Of a stretch of 64,000 bases of DNA, positions 1 through 11,369 are shown in pieces. A program made the translations under genes and the position numbers. Below the pieces are notes generated by a model. That model was not told the DNA's origin, made no database searches, and saw nothing but the letters and a program-made list of their open reading frames with translations. The stretch comes from Engraulis encrasicolus (Eukaryota; Chordata; Actinopteri; Clupeiformes; Engraulidae), in assembly GCF_034702125.1 (NCBI RefSeq), contig NC_085865.1:27723914-27787913 (forward strand), read 5' to 3'. Within the stretch, counting starts at the first letter, position 1. Every line of letters begins with the position of its first letter.

Positions 1-231
1 GATAAAAAAGCGCCAGCTCACTGTAATGTAATGAATAACTATTAACCATGGTTAGTTGTCATAGTAAAACCATGGTTATTTTTTGCATACCGGTAGTTAA
101 ACGATGGTACATCCATAGTCAAACCATGGTTGAATCATAGTTAAAACATGGTTGAACTACAGTATAGTCAATCGATGGTTAAACGATGGTTATTTCTCAT
201 AGTAAAACCATGGTCCGTTTTCGTAAGGGTG
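1..231. repeat. CCATGG-rich palindromic element, right part
   Basis: This stretch is packed with copies of the self-complementary word CCATGGTT and its variants, spaced by AT-rich linkers with CATAGTAAAA. It ends in a sequence whose reverse complement begins CCTTACGAAAACGGACC. The element at 37724-38349 ends in nearly the same sequence (CCTTACAAAAATCGACC), so both are copies of one non-coding inverted-repeat family. The left end lies outside or at the window edge. No coding capacity is visible. Class is not assigned because no clear target-site duplication was found. Confidence 0.6.
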
Positions 232-950
232 AGATGGACAGCAAAACTGATCAGGGTGCAGGCCAATCATCAAGCTGTAAGTACATGAAAATCATCACAG
301 CATTATCATCTAAGTAATCGTAGGTTTTATAGCTCAACTTCAACAGGAAGACACAAGACTTTATAAGTGTTGTAATGCCCCTCACACAACAATAGCACTT
401 ACTTGCACAGCCAAAATGATGGACTGGTATATTGCTGACATGTTTCTGTAAAAGAAAAGAAGGGTAACACTTTATAAGAAGGACCCCTTGTTAAGCATAA
501 GTTAAGCCTTAGTTAAGTCTTATTTAAACATTAGTTAACCCTTAGTAAATCACAAGTTATTATGTAAGTATCATTTCTCATTTCTTAATCATTAACTACT
601 ACCATTAGTAAATGGTTTGTGTGTGCTGATGTAACTGTTCACTAAGCATTTGTAAGCTCTCATTGAAATATAAGTTAACCGTGTTTTAGTCATGAGGTAT
701 TCATTATGTACGTCTTGTTAAGTTATGTTATGATTATGATTTGTTTATGTGATTAAACGGTCTGCTAAGCATTAGTAAACTGTAATTATAGTAATTAAGG
801 TAACACTCTTCTAACCACAAGTCAACCGTTATGTAATCAACATCATTAACTAGCACTGATGGTAAATGATTTGTTTGTGCTGATTTAACTGTCCGCTAAG
901 CATCAGTAAACTATCATTAAAATATAAGTTAACCGTCTAGTAATCATTAA

Positions 951-1343
951 AGGACCAATTCAGTCAATTTCAATATGCATGCTACCCTTGACTTGTCAGT
1001 ACCCGATGGTGCCACAATTTTCGGCTCAGCCCTTTCAGAGATATGAGCTATTCTAATGGGGGCAGCGTTTGTGTACATTTAAAACAAAATTAACATAGGC
1101 CTACTTCAAATATTTTCCCCAAAAGTACCGGTCTTTGCTAGTTGTCTGCTGATATTGTATAATCGTTTGGATGTTTTTAGGAATACATTTTTTTTTATTA
1201 AATGTAAACAAAGTGCTACCCCCATTACAATGACCAGGATCTCGGAAAAGGCTGAAGAAGAAGGGGAAAAAAATGTGGATACTGTCAAGTCCAGGGTAGT
1301 GTGAGCATTACAACTGCATGTTGAAATTGACTGAACTGGTCCT
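951..1343. mobile_element. Nested TTAA-type MITE (Kolobok/piggyBac-like)
   Basis: The ends are inverted repeats of about 30 bases: left AGGACCAATTCAGTCAATTT, right its near complement ending AATTGACTGAACTGGTCCT. TTAA lies directly on each side (947-950 and 1344-1347). TTAA target duplication is the mark of piggyBac and Kolobok elements. Removing the insert rejoins an internal repeat unit of the host element (463-1820), so this insertion is the younger of the two. It is 393 bp long with no coding potential. Confidence 0.8.
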
Positions 1344-1504
1344 TTAAGTACTGTTAATTAATGATTTGTTTATGGTGATTTAACTGTCAGATGGTGCTTC
1401 CCATGCATAAGCAATGCTGAACAATTCATTCGGAAATGTGTTACAAAGCCTTAACAGGTTTTCACTTTAGAACAGTTCCCCAGATATGCTTAAGTAATGG
1501 TAAA

Positions 1505-1703
1505 TGGACTATGTGTATGCCTCACATTCACACAGCGGTGACCGTGGGTGCCATGCAGGGTACCACCCTGCCACCAGGAGAAATTTGGGGTTAAGTATCT
1601 TGCTCAAGGACACAACAATGGAGACAGGCCGAGCGGGGCTCAAACCTGCAATCTTTGGGTTGCTGAATGGCTCCTCTACCACCTGAGCTACCACCACCTC
1701 AAG
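1505..1703 (-). mobile_element. tRNA-derived SINE
   Basis: Read on the minus strand, the head looks like a tRNA promoter. An A-box-like TAGCTCAGGTGG sits at 1690-1679 and a B-box-like GGTTTGAGCCC at 1646-1636. The body then runs into the 'cttgagcaagatacttaacc' tract, which also occurs in the SINEs at 37862 and 40015. The spacing of the two boxes fits an internal Pol III promoter. It lies inside the 463-1820 transposon. It is not a real tRNA gene, because no complete cloverleaf stem set is kept. Confidence 0.6.
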
Positions 1704-1828
1704 TAGTGATGTGTAACTCCTTGATAATCCATAAGCAATGCTTAACAAGTCATTTGTTAATGTGCTGTAAAGCCTTAACAGGTTTTCACTTTAGAACAGT
1801 TCCCAAAAAGAAGTGTTACCAAAAGAAG

Positions 1829-2314
<486 letters not shown>

Positions 2315-2800
2315 CTCTGAAACTCCCTGGTGGCGATGTACGAAACTACAGGTTGGGCAAGAGCCAGGCAAGGAAATGTCATATTGTTCCAATTATTCTG
2401 CATGATTGGCTGTGAAAGACTGGGCGATGAAGCTTAATTGCATTGTTGGAGAGACAGAGGATCTTTGCATGCTTCCTCCTGTTGCCCATGATAACTTTAA
2501 GCAGACTCATCTCCATTTGTTTTTTGTGTTTGAGTGAGCCATTGCCAACGTGTTGGAATTTTTGCCTTGTGCATTATAAGTGATTAACTAATCTTAAACA
2601 AGGAGAAGAACATTAGAAAAACCTGTAGCAATCATACAAGGTATATGGTACCACCCCTCCACATACACACGCCTGCACACATGCATGCACGCACACCCGC
2701 ACACACCCACACCCACAAACAAATGTCTAACAGATCTACCCCTGCTTCATATAGGTCTATGTCTTATTCTACGCATACCCTGGGGCAAACGCGCAGACGT

Positions 2801-2801
<1 letters not shown>

Positions 2802-2896
<95 letters not shown>
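2802..2896. repeat. (CA)n microsatellite
   Basis: About 95 bases of perfect CA, preceded by a degenerate CA/CG-rich tract at 2660-2720. Confidence 0.97.
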
Positions 2897-2897
<1 letters not shown>

Positions 2898-3151
2898 GCT
2901 ACAACATATGGCAACATAAATATTCAATCCGAATAACTTGTCTATGGTAGCACATCTGTAAAGGATCTCACAATTTGGTAAATGATGTTTCCAACATGGC
3001 AGGCCATCTGTCATATAGGCCGCATTTCATAGCCAGATGAGCAAGCTGTCATCTGTATGCAAAATCGGTGTATTTTTTTTCATTGATGACTATAATCTGC
3101 CCGCATGTGTACTGTACTCCCCCTGGTGATGTGGACATGTCAACCCACCCC

Positions 3152-3353
<202 letters not shown>

Positions 3354-3642
3354 ACCTCCTGCTGTGTTCTTCCTCTTAAGTGACCTAGTTGGAGGTATTG
3401 CAATCAAGCCACTGATTGCTTTGAAGAGTCATGTAGAGGGACGGCTGTTGTTTGACACGGTTACGCCCCTCACTGCAGAGGAGGACTATGGGTAATCAGC
3501 GCTGATATTCGCCCAGCAGCTTTTAGTGGCTGACCAACCAGTCGGCGGTGACAGATAGTGTGGCCTTGTGGCACATAAAATACACAAATCGTTCACAAGC
3601 TCTTGTGCAGATACACAGTCATGAACAGGCTGCAGAGACACA

Positions 3643-3937
3643 GGGTGCATCCCAATATGTGTCCTTGCCTCCTCCACTTGTGCTTGTCTCCTCGTCCCTC
3701 CTCCTGGCCCCTCCTCCGTGGAGAAAACGATAAAGTTTCCCAGCTGTCAGCCTCGCCACAACAACTTTTGAGGGACTGTTTTTCATTCACCATCCCAATT
3801 GCAAATGAGAAAAACACTTTACAATTGAGCTTTTGCAAGATATTGAAATATAATGCTGTTGTCAGTGATGTCATCATGACGAGAAGCAAGTGGAGGAGGC
3901 AAGTGGAGGAGGCAAGGTCACATATTGGGATGCACCC
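3643..3937. mobile_element. MITE, GGGTGCATCCCAATA ends (copy 1)
   Basis: This 295-bp unit starts GGGTGCATCCCAATATGTG and ends in its near complement. The subterminal tract 'gcctcctccacttg' at the left is mirrored as a repeated 'caagtggaggaggc' at the right. A second copy with about 90 percent visible identity lies at 28847-29119, which shows it is a mobile family. Only a weak 3-base (ACA) duplication can be seen, so the superfamily is open. It has no coding capacity. Confidence 0.75.
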
Positions 3938-4407
3938 ACACACACCAACTCTGGGGTGCATTTCTCGAAACCATAGTTGCTAACTACATTATTACGCTAC
4001 TGCATTACTATGCTTTTGAGAAACGCACCCCTGGTCTGATTTCAAATCTTGCCAAAAGCCTCACACACTATGTACATATGCACATTGTCCCCCCCTGCCT
4101 GCCTACTTCCCTCGTGTCTTTCACCCACTTGCTTCCCTCCTCTCACATGCACATGGACAGGCAGCATGTCTTAATTAAAAAAGGTCAAGTGCTGATCAAT
4201 TTCAAACAGAAGTGGAAGTTTACCATCTGCTTTCCCCGACCCAGCCAGGCCACATGGTGGGAAGGTGGAGGCATGTGTGAGCTGGGGAGGGGAGGGAGGG
4301 TTGGAAGAGAGGGGAGAGTGCCATGAAAATGATATTTTCAAATGAAAGAGTTAGAGTGCTAGAGAAAACAGAAAGGGGTGAACAAAGAGAAAATAAGGCA
4401 GAGCGAT

Positions 4408-4545
<138 letters not shown>

Positions 4546-4715
4546 AAGAGAGAGAAAGGTAGGCCATCACAGAGACTGAAAAATTGATGGGAAACATTTG
4601 GGAGGACAGGCGATGGAGAATTCCTCACGGCTGGAGGGTGGCCGGTGGCCCCTGATCCAGACATACTTCCTTACTGTTGTGGTAAACACTGGCTTTGTTT
4701 TGTATATGTTTGTGC

Positions 4716-4723
<8 letters not shown>

Positions 4724-4799
<76 letters not shown>

Positions 4800-4824
4800 C
4801 TGTCTGTCTGTCTGTCTGTCTGTG
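4724..4824. repeat. (GT)n-(TCTG)n microsatellite
   Basis: About 74 bases of GT run into a TCTG tetramer array. Confidence 0.96.
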
Positions 4825-5137
4825 TGTCATGGTGTGCATGCCATGTGTGTTTATGACATGTGCCCATGTGTGTTAAAAACTCTGGAACTATGCAGCCCTT
4901 AGTGCCACCACTGTGTGACAGGGACATTTATCTGCCTGTGAGCCCCCAGGGGCCAATTTGAGACGTTTGGAAAAGTGGGGATGGAATTGCATCTGGTAAC
5001 CATGGAGAAGGTCACACATTTGCTGATCTCCATGCCAACTAGTGTATTGTACTCTCATATTGCTCTTGACCAATTGATATACAGTACACTGTGTGTTGGT
5101 AGTGGAAAAAGTGCTATGTGTGTGTGTGAGAGAGACA

Positions 5138-5260
<123 letters not shown>

Positions 5261-5884
5261 GGTGTGGGTGTGCACGTTTGTGTGGCATAATGACATTATG
5301 AAATTAGTCAAATTTAGAGCAGAGATACTCTGAGATACTCTGGGAGCATCATTCTGTTTTAGTTGTCTCCCTCGGCCTCGATGTTTCCTTCTCCGCACCA
5401 CTTTCTCAGAAGCTCTCTTCATCCCTCTAATGAGATCACCAGGACCTATCTCAAAGTCCTTCAACTTGTCTACACGCATGCACATGCACAAACACGCACT
5501 GGCACAGACAGACACAGGCGCACACGCACACATTCTCCACACTCCACACCAAACTCCACTGCCACGTGTGCACATACTATTCTTACCCGCACGCATATAC
5601 ACACACACACACACACACACGCACACACGCACACACACGCGCACACGTACACACACACAAACTCACATTCCGTGTACACAACTTGACAGCATTACGAGAG
5701 CTCATTAGCTTAATATGCAACACAAACACATCACCATCATTTAGCACTGCAATCAGTTACTACGTAGGGTATTTGCACGTACGTGACTGTGTGTGTGCGT
5801 GTGTGCGTGCGTGCGTGCGTGCGTGCGTGTGCATTTGCTTATGAAAATGAGAACCTCACTTGTCCTCCTCTGCAAATCAACTTA

Positions 5885-6155
5885 GGTGCTGTTTCCACGT
5901 AGCAGGATATTTTTTTAGCAGGGTATTTTTCTCCTGTTGAGGTGTAAACGCAACATGTGGATAAAAATAAATCCTCCATTGTAACAAATGCATTTCAGCC
6001 CCCTAAGCAGGATATTTTTTTCTCCTGCTTCTTATACCTGGATTTTAAATATCTGTTACGTGGAAACGGAAGGCCAAAAACAATGCAAAACCAGTGCAAC
6101 AAGGAGAAAAAAAATATCCACATGTAAAAATATCCAGCTATGTGGAAACAGCACC
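5885..6155. mobile_element. PIF/Harbinger-like MITE, TTA duplication
   Basis: The left end GGTGCTGTTTCCACGTAGCA and the complement of the right end agree over about 30 bases with few mismatches. TTA flanks both sides (5882-5884, 6156-6158). A 3-bp TTA duplication is typical of PIF/Harbinger. The 271-bp body holds repeated 'aggatattttttt' words and no gene. Confidence 0.75.
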
Positions 6156-6395
6156 TTAATATGCGAAATAAAAAAAGCAAGTTTACTTATCCGCTCTTTA
6201 CATAAACAGTGTATTCCCAAGCTTAGGCCTGGGAGTCCCCTGAGGGTTACAATTCGAGAGTTTGAGAGATAAAATTGGTTGAGGGTTAGAGTGAGGGTAC
6301 TCATGCATTTATATAAAGTATGGGTATGTCATAAATACATGTGGTTTGCATGTTACACAAATTGCACGCACACGCACACACACCTACGTACATAA

Positions 6396-7609
6396 TAGGG
6401 CTAGGCGGTTTTGGAAAAAATGAACATCACGGTTTTCTTAATGAAAATTGACATCACGGTTTTCTGCACGGTTTTTTGATAAGCGGCGATTTCCCCCCAA
6501 ATCTTAATCTTTCGGACGAAAAAAACTGAAATTAAATTTAAAAATGAGATACAATCATGAATTTAAATTAATCTCCATTTCTATTTTATCACTTTTTCAT
6601 TTCAATAATATTTTTATAATTTATAGTTTATATTTCCCTACCCAAGACTTTAAGTTCCCTTTCAAGTAAAAAGGGTTAATAAATTATTATAAGCAGCTGT
6701 TTTTGGCTTTTTTTTTCCAAGACAGCCCAAAACGGCATATTTCTTGTTCTACACCTGGCAACACTAATTGCTTAGTTCTCGTTGTACACCTGGCAACACT
6801 GATCACTAGGACCGCATGTTGCGCTTGCGCAGCGCATGACTAGCGAGTAAACACAGTGGGACAGAAACGGAACAGACTGAAGAGACACGAAAACAAACGG
6901 ATTTACTTGACATTGTGTGAATATTTTCTTTGAATTAAAGGCCAAATCTAACGTAGAATGTATTTTGTCAGGTAGTTTGTGTCATATGGCGATGTATTTC
7001 GCTCCTATTTTGCTCCCAAATCATTTCAAACAGCAATGTAGCAATGTATCTTGTCTGCCCATTGCATTTTGCAAGCTAGGCTAAATTAGCCTCAATGGCA
7101 AAACTCATAACCATCCTTAACAGCAGTCATGCACACACAGTTGGGATGGTAATTAAATACAGTTAAGACTCTGAGAACTGTTGTAGCCTATTAGAATAGC
7201 CTTTTATTTAACTTTGTGAGATAGCCTATTAGAATAGCCTTTTATTTAACTTTGTGAGATCAAATGTAAGCTAAGTTAATTGAAATGTTCATCATGATTC
7301 ATCCATGCCATGTGGGTTCTTCATTAGGCTATGCTTCACTCTCACCAGCTTGTTTAGTGCGATTAACCAATTATTTGTATTGCTTCAATCAACATCTTAA
7401 ATTGTGTTGACATTTCCTAGTAGAAAAGCAACAGTGGACTTATATAGCAGAGTTGAAATGAAGTGTGACACGAAGTATGAAGTTCACGCACATAGCCTAG
7501 TATGAACAACAACAACAACAACAACAACAAAACGTCTCTCATCAAAAAGAGAACCTTGTGTAGGTGAAACCGAGATCACGTTTTTTTAATGGTATACCGC
7601 CCAGCTCTA
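6396..7609. mobile_element. Non-autonomous hAT-like element, 1.2 kb
   Basis: The left end TAGGGCTAGGCGGTTTTGG and the complement of the right end (TAGAGCTGGGCGGTATACC) are related. Flanks are GTACATAA (6388-6395) and GTACATAC (7610-7617), an 8-bp duplication with one mismatch. TAGRGCTGGGC starts with an 8-bp duplication are common in fish hAT elements. The body includes repeated 'tcacggttttct' words, two copies of 'acacctggcaacact' (6750, 6788 region), an exact 38-bp tandem duplication (7184-7259) and a short CAA run. No transposase frame survives. Confidence 0.75.
7184..7259. repeat. Exact 38-bp tandem duplication
   Basis: Two identical 38-base units (7184-7221 and 7222-7259), each starting TAGCCTATTAGAATAGCC. 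They sit head to tail with no gap inside the hAT-like element. The lack of differences suggests a recent event. Confidence 0.95.
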
Positions 7610-7830
7610 GTACATACAATGTCATTGTTGATACTAAGTAATGCACTTTTATTTTGATATGAAACAATTCATGCTTCTCTGTCAATCACTGATTTTTATT
7701 CACTCACCCCCTTATCGACTCACTTCCACATCTCAATTGATAACTCAATCACTGATTCATTCACATGCTTCTCACTGACTCATGAAAGTTGCTAAGATAG
7801 AAAGTTAGAAAGTTGGTAAGATAGACTACA

Positions 7831-7834
<4 letters not shown>

Positions 7835-7895
<61 letters not shown>

Positions 7896-7904
7896 GTGGG
7901 GGCA

Positions 7905-7979
<75 letters not shown>
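7835..7979. repeat. (CT)n ... (GA)n mirror microsatellite
   Basis: About 56 bases of CT, a 22-base GT-rich spacer, then about 67 bases of GA. The two arrays are complementary, so the tract can fold as a long hairpin or cruciform. Confidence 0.95.
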
Positions 7980-7983
<4 letters not shown>

Positions 7984-8493
7984 CACACACACAAAGCTTC
8001 TTAGCTCCTTCGTTCCTGGATGTCAACTGCAAATTATGATCAGGGCCCTGGATGTCGGCTTCCATGGCGATAGTTACTGCAGCGATAAAATAATAGAATA
8101 ATAATTACAACCCTTCTCAGCCCTTGCTTTTATGATGCCTCAGGAGGTAGTCAGAGAGATCATTAGCCATGAATAGAGATCAGGCAGGTAATGATCTGCA
8201 GAGAGTGAGGGGAGGGATTCAAGATGGTTGCAGTTGAGGAGGTAGTATTGAGGGTGGTGGCGGTGGCAGTGGTCTTGATGATGCAGTTAGAGGTGAACTT
8301 TGGTATCTTGATTATCGACTTTCATTTGGTGACTGCTCGCATAAGATGTGCGCTACTGCCATCTACAGTGCCAAGGGAACTCCATTTATCCTCATCCTAA
8401 TGCCTCCAAAGGTCTCCTAACCACAGGTCTCCAAAAAAGGGCCTTCACAAAACATCACATGAATCCAGGAAATGCGCAGACTTGAATCATCTA

Positions 8494-9041
8494 AAGCTGG
8501 GCTTACACTGTGCGACTTTTGCCCCGATTTTGCCCCGATTTGGCACTCGCACGACTTTTTGAGAGTCGGGCCGATTTCTTGCTCAATCGCAGGTCAATCA
8601 TGAGTCTCGCATCGTGCAGTGTACATTGGGTAACGACAAGCAATTTCGCCTCACGATCGTGCAATCGCAGGGTCGCAAGAAAATCAAAACAGTTTGAAAG
8701 TCTGGTCATGGCCCGTGTGTAAATCGCAGAGTTAAAGCAGTGCTACGACCCGATTCGACACTTCACATGCACAAATTAATAGGGCTGTGCGATTCGCTGT
8801 TGAGCGCGACCTCATCTCCACCTCAGGTGCGCATGTTCCCTCCTCTGCAGACCGGGGAAACATGCCTGTCGCGTCGTAGGCCTACGGTGGAAGCATTTCG
8901 CTCGCATCCGACTGTCGGCTCGTGTAGTATGAGGACGTGAGTCGTCAGCTGTGAACTTTTAAACTGTGAAATTCCATCGTGCAGTGTGAGAAGAAGCTTA
9001 AGACCCACGAGTGAAAATATCGCACCGTGTATGCCCGGCTT
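8494..9041. mobile_element. TA-flanked TIR element (copy 1 of family at 31247)
   Basis: Left end AAGCTGGGCTTACACTGTGC and right end ...CACCGTGTATGCCCGGCTT form an inverted repeat, with TA on each side (8492-8493, 9042-9043). The interior repeats cognate words such as 'tcgtgcagtgt' in both orientations. The segment near 8770-8830 matches 31330-31390 in the second copy. The TA duplication fits Tc1/mariner-type or IS4EU-type elements; the ends do not look like standard Tc1. It has no coding capacity. Confidence 0.65.
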
Positions 9042-9145
9042 TACTCTTACTCTACACTCTTTGGTGGTGGTGTGGGAGGTTGAATGTGGTGGTGTTCGAG
9101 GTGGGAGTAGAATAAAGAATACTCAATATTGTAGACCAAGATAAG

Positions 9146-9515
9146 TAGGGCTGTAACAATACTGTATCAAACCGAGGAATCGTGATACACGGAGTCACGA
9201 TACTGTATCGCGATACAAGGAGGCAGTATCGTGATACAACCTTTCAAAGTTTTGATACCCATCAGGCCTGAAAACAACACGATAGGAAGTGATACTGATA
9301 GTGATTATTTGAAGCTTGGAAGCACTATTATATTTCAACTTTTGAAAATTATTAGGGGATTCTTGTAACCTATTCTACCAATTAATTGTCAGTTTTTATT
9401 CATAATTTAAAAAATTATAATGTTGGCAAATGTCAAATCGTGGTGTGTATCGAACCGCAGGTCATAAATTGCGATACGAACCGAATCGTGAGATGAGTGT
9501 ATCGTTACAGCCCTA
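9146..9515. mobile_element. hAT MITE, perfect 8-bp TSD AAGATAAG
   Basis: The unit starts TAGGGCTGTAACAATAC and ends GTATCGTTACAGCCCTA. The identical 8-mer AAGATAAG lies on both sides (9138-9145, 9516-9523). Subterminal 'cgatac' and 'atcgtga' words occur in both orientations, as expected for hAT transposase binding sites. It is 370 bp long with no gene. Confidence 0.88.
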
Positions 9516-9523
9516 AAGATAAG

Positions 9524-9861
9524 TCATATGCAAACGCCACCAATGCAAAGTAGTGTGCTCCAGTCCAGTATCATAAGGGGGTGATCCTCTCCTTCTTTTT
9601 CTGTGACGTTTAGTGCTGGCTTGTGATGTGCGCTACCGCCGTATACAGCCATAAAGGATCTCTATTCATTCTCAACCTCCGCTGGTCGTACACCCTACGT
9701 TGCATGGATCCTAAACAAAGTTCCCATTTGAATTGTCTCTATCTGATCAATTGTATCTGGTTTCAGAGTTCTGTTGGTAGACCAGACACCTCCTACTTGT
9801 CCTCTTGACCCCTGAACCCAGAGAGGTCCCATGAGTAGTGGATCTTTAGTGTCTGCTGTCT
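9524..9861. other. Intergenic, diverged repeat of 8330-8420
   Basis: The stretch near 9627-9680 (GATGTGCGCTACCGCC...) resembles 8346-8400 (GATGTGCGCTACTGCC...), pointing to an old local duplication. Nothing else is recognised. Confidence 0.35.
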
Positions 9862-10155
9862 TGACGCTTGGTAAAACTTTACTTGACGTGTTACTGCATA
9901 ACACATTCATAACAGCGGTTATAACGTCTACACGAAGCATTCATGATTATTTCATAACACATTCATACCAAACCTTTCATGAACGTACCGTACAGAACAG
10001 TGCTTGACAGTAACTTTTTCGCTTACCAGCCATTTTGGCTAGTGGTTTTCCTGACTCACTAGCCATTGGGCCTTTTCACTAGCCATAATTTTCTTAACCG
10101 CTTTAATGAATTATATAATAGGCTGTAATAATGTAATGTAGGCTTATAACACAAC

Positions 10156-10239
10156 ATAATATAATATAATATAATATAATATAATATAATATAATATAAT
10201 ATAATATAATATAATATAATATAATATAATATAATATAG
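10156..10239. repeat. (ATAAT)n pentamer microsatellite
   Basis: About 84 bases of a nearly perfect TATAA/ATAAT pentamer, inside the 9870-11361 transposon. Confidence 0.96.
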
Positions 10240-10927
10240 GGCCTAATAATTAGAATTGTTAGACCTATTAACTGGCCCATGCATGCATGCTATGGAAAGA
10301 AAAGATTTACTGATTTGAGGAATGGCATAGCCTATTGACTATGCAGAAACACCAAGCACAGTGTTGTGGAAGGGCACAAATGTAAGCTACACGAGAGCAA
10401 AATATTTTCGTCTTTGATCTGAAGGGCACTTTCTTCATATCACATAGGCCTAGGCTATCTGTGGAGGTCGCCGTCCAAATTGATGCGCAAAGTAGATAGC
10501 GCAAAGTCATTGCCAAGTTCGCCTGCCCTCGGTCATGGATGTGGAATAACACCTCTTCTGGAATATTTGCTTATAAAAGTATCCACTAGAAAGCACTCAT
10601 GAAGGCGGTAACTACAGAAGGGGCTACGACTTCCTTTCATTCCGTTTAATATTGAGTTGTTTAAAATACAAACAGAGGGGCACCTGCGAAGGGACATGGG
10701 ACATGCTTTTGTGCAGTCTGGAAGGCTACTACTGCGCGTTGTTTAAGCCGTTTGACAGCGGGAAGAACAGCACAAGAAACGTGGAGGAATATTAAGGTAT
10801 GAAGACATACAGGCAAATCAGAAAATAATTTAAACTGAACATTATTAATGCTGCATGTGTCCTTGTCTTATCACTGCACTAATTAGTCTCGAGACTTTCA
10901 CAAGACGTGTTTTCCTCTATTTGCATA

Positions 10928-11139
10928 CCCATATTTGATTTGTAATGTAAGATTTGCATACCGGTAGGCTGGTTTTGTGATATTTTGCTAATTAGCATGT
11001 TATATAGGCTACCAGTTCCAGGCAGGGCAGCCAACTATGGGTCTAGCTAGCTACCGGTTGGTTGCAAATAGCACTAGTCTAGAATATCACAAAACCAGCC
11101 TACCGGTATGCAAATCTTACATTATAAATCAAATATGGG
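10928..11139. repeat. Hairpin: 57-bp arms, 98-bp loop
   Basis: The left arm 10928-10984 and right arm 11083-11139 are reverse complements with a single mismatch (position 16 of the left arm). Both arms carry GCATACCGGTAGGCTGG. The loop also holds 'ctaccggttggttgc', a partial echo. The arms are far better preserved than the surrounding transposon, which suggests a nested foldback insertion or recent gene-conversion of the arms. No duplication marks its edges. Confidence 0.92.
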
Positions 11140-11369
11140 TCTTCTACACCTTGACGCTGTTGAAATCATTGACCCAGATGCAATGCAGAAAGGCGCGGTG
11201 GATCCAAAGGGGTATGGTCGTCGTTTGCGGTTGTTGACTTTCATTTTGACAAGTTGCGGTATGGTTTGGTATGAATGTGTTGTGTCATGAATGCTTCGTG
11301 TAGACGTTATAACAGCTGTTATGAATGTGTTATGCAGTAACACGTCAAGTAAAGTGTTACCTGACGCTT

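Larger units (their letters stand above)
463..1820. mobile_element. Non-autonomous DNA transposon, GGTAACACTT ends, 8-bp TSD
   Basis: The element starts GGTAACACTT and ends AAGTGTTACC. It is flanked on both sides by the identical 8-mer AAAAGAAG (455-462 and 1821-1828), which marks the insertion. The body is AT-rich with internal direct repeats: about 85 bases ending in a shared 'ttttcactttagaacagttc' tract at 1396-1484 recur at 1722-1806, and TAAGCATTAGTAAACT-like units recur between 480 and 940. It carries no transposase. A TTAA-type MITE (951-1343) and a tRNA-derived SINE (about 1505-1703) lie inside. An 8-bp duplication is typical of hAT, P and Merlin elements, but the ends do not match the usual hAT CAG or TAG start, so I leave the superfamily open. 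Confidence 0.8.
9870..11361. mobile_element. 8-bp-TSD DNA transposon with ~110-bp inverted ends
   Basis: The left end (GGTAAAACTTTACTTGACGT...) and the complement of the right end (GGTAACACTTTACTTGACGT...) match over roughly 105-113 bases with few differences. The identical 8-mer TGACGCTT flanks it (9862-9869, 11362-11369). The first ten bases are shared with the elements at 463 and 46515, but the rest differs, so this is a separate family of one superfamily. Inside are an (ATAAT)n array (10156-10239) and a long hairpin (10928-11139). No transposase frame is seen. An 8-bp duplication rules out Tc1, piggyBac and Harbinger. Confidence 0.85.
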
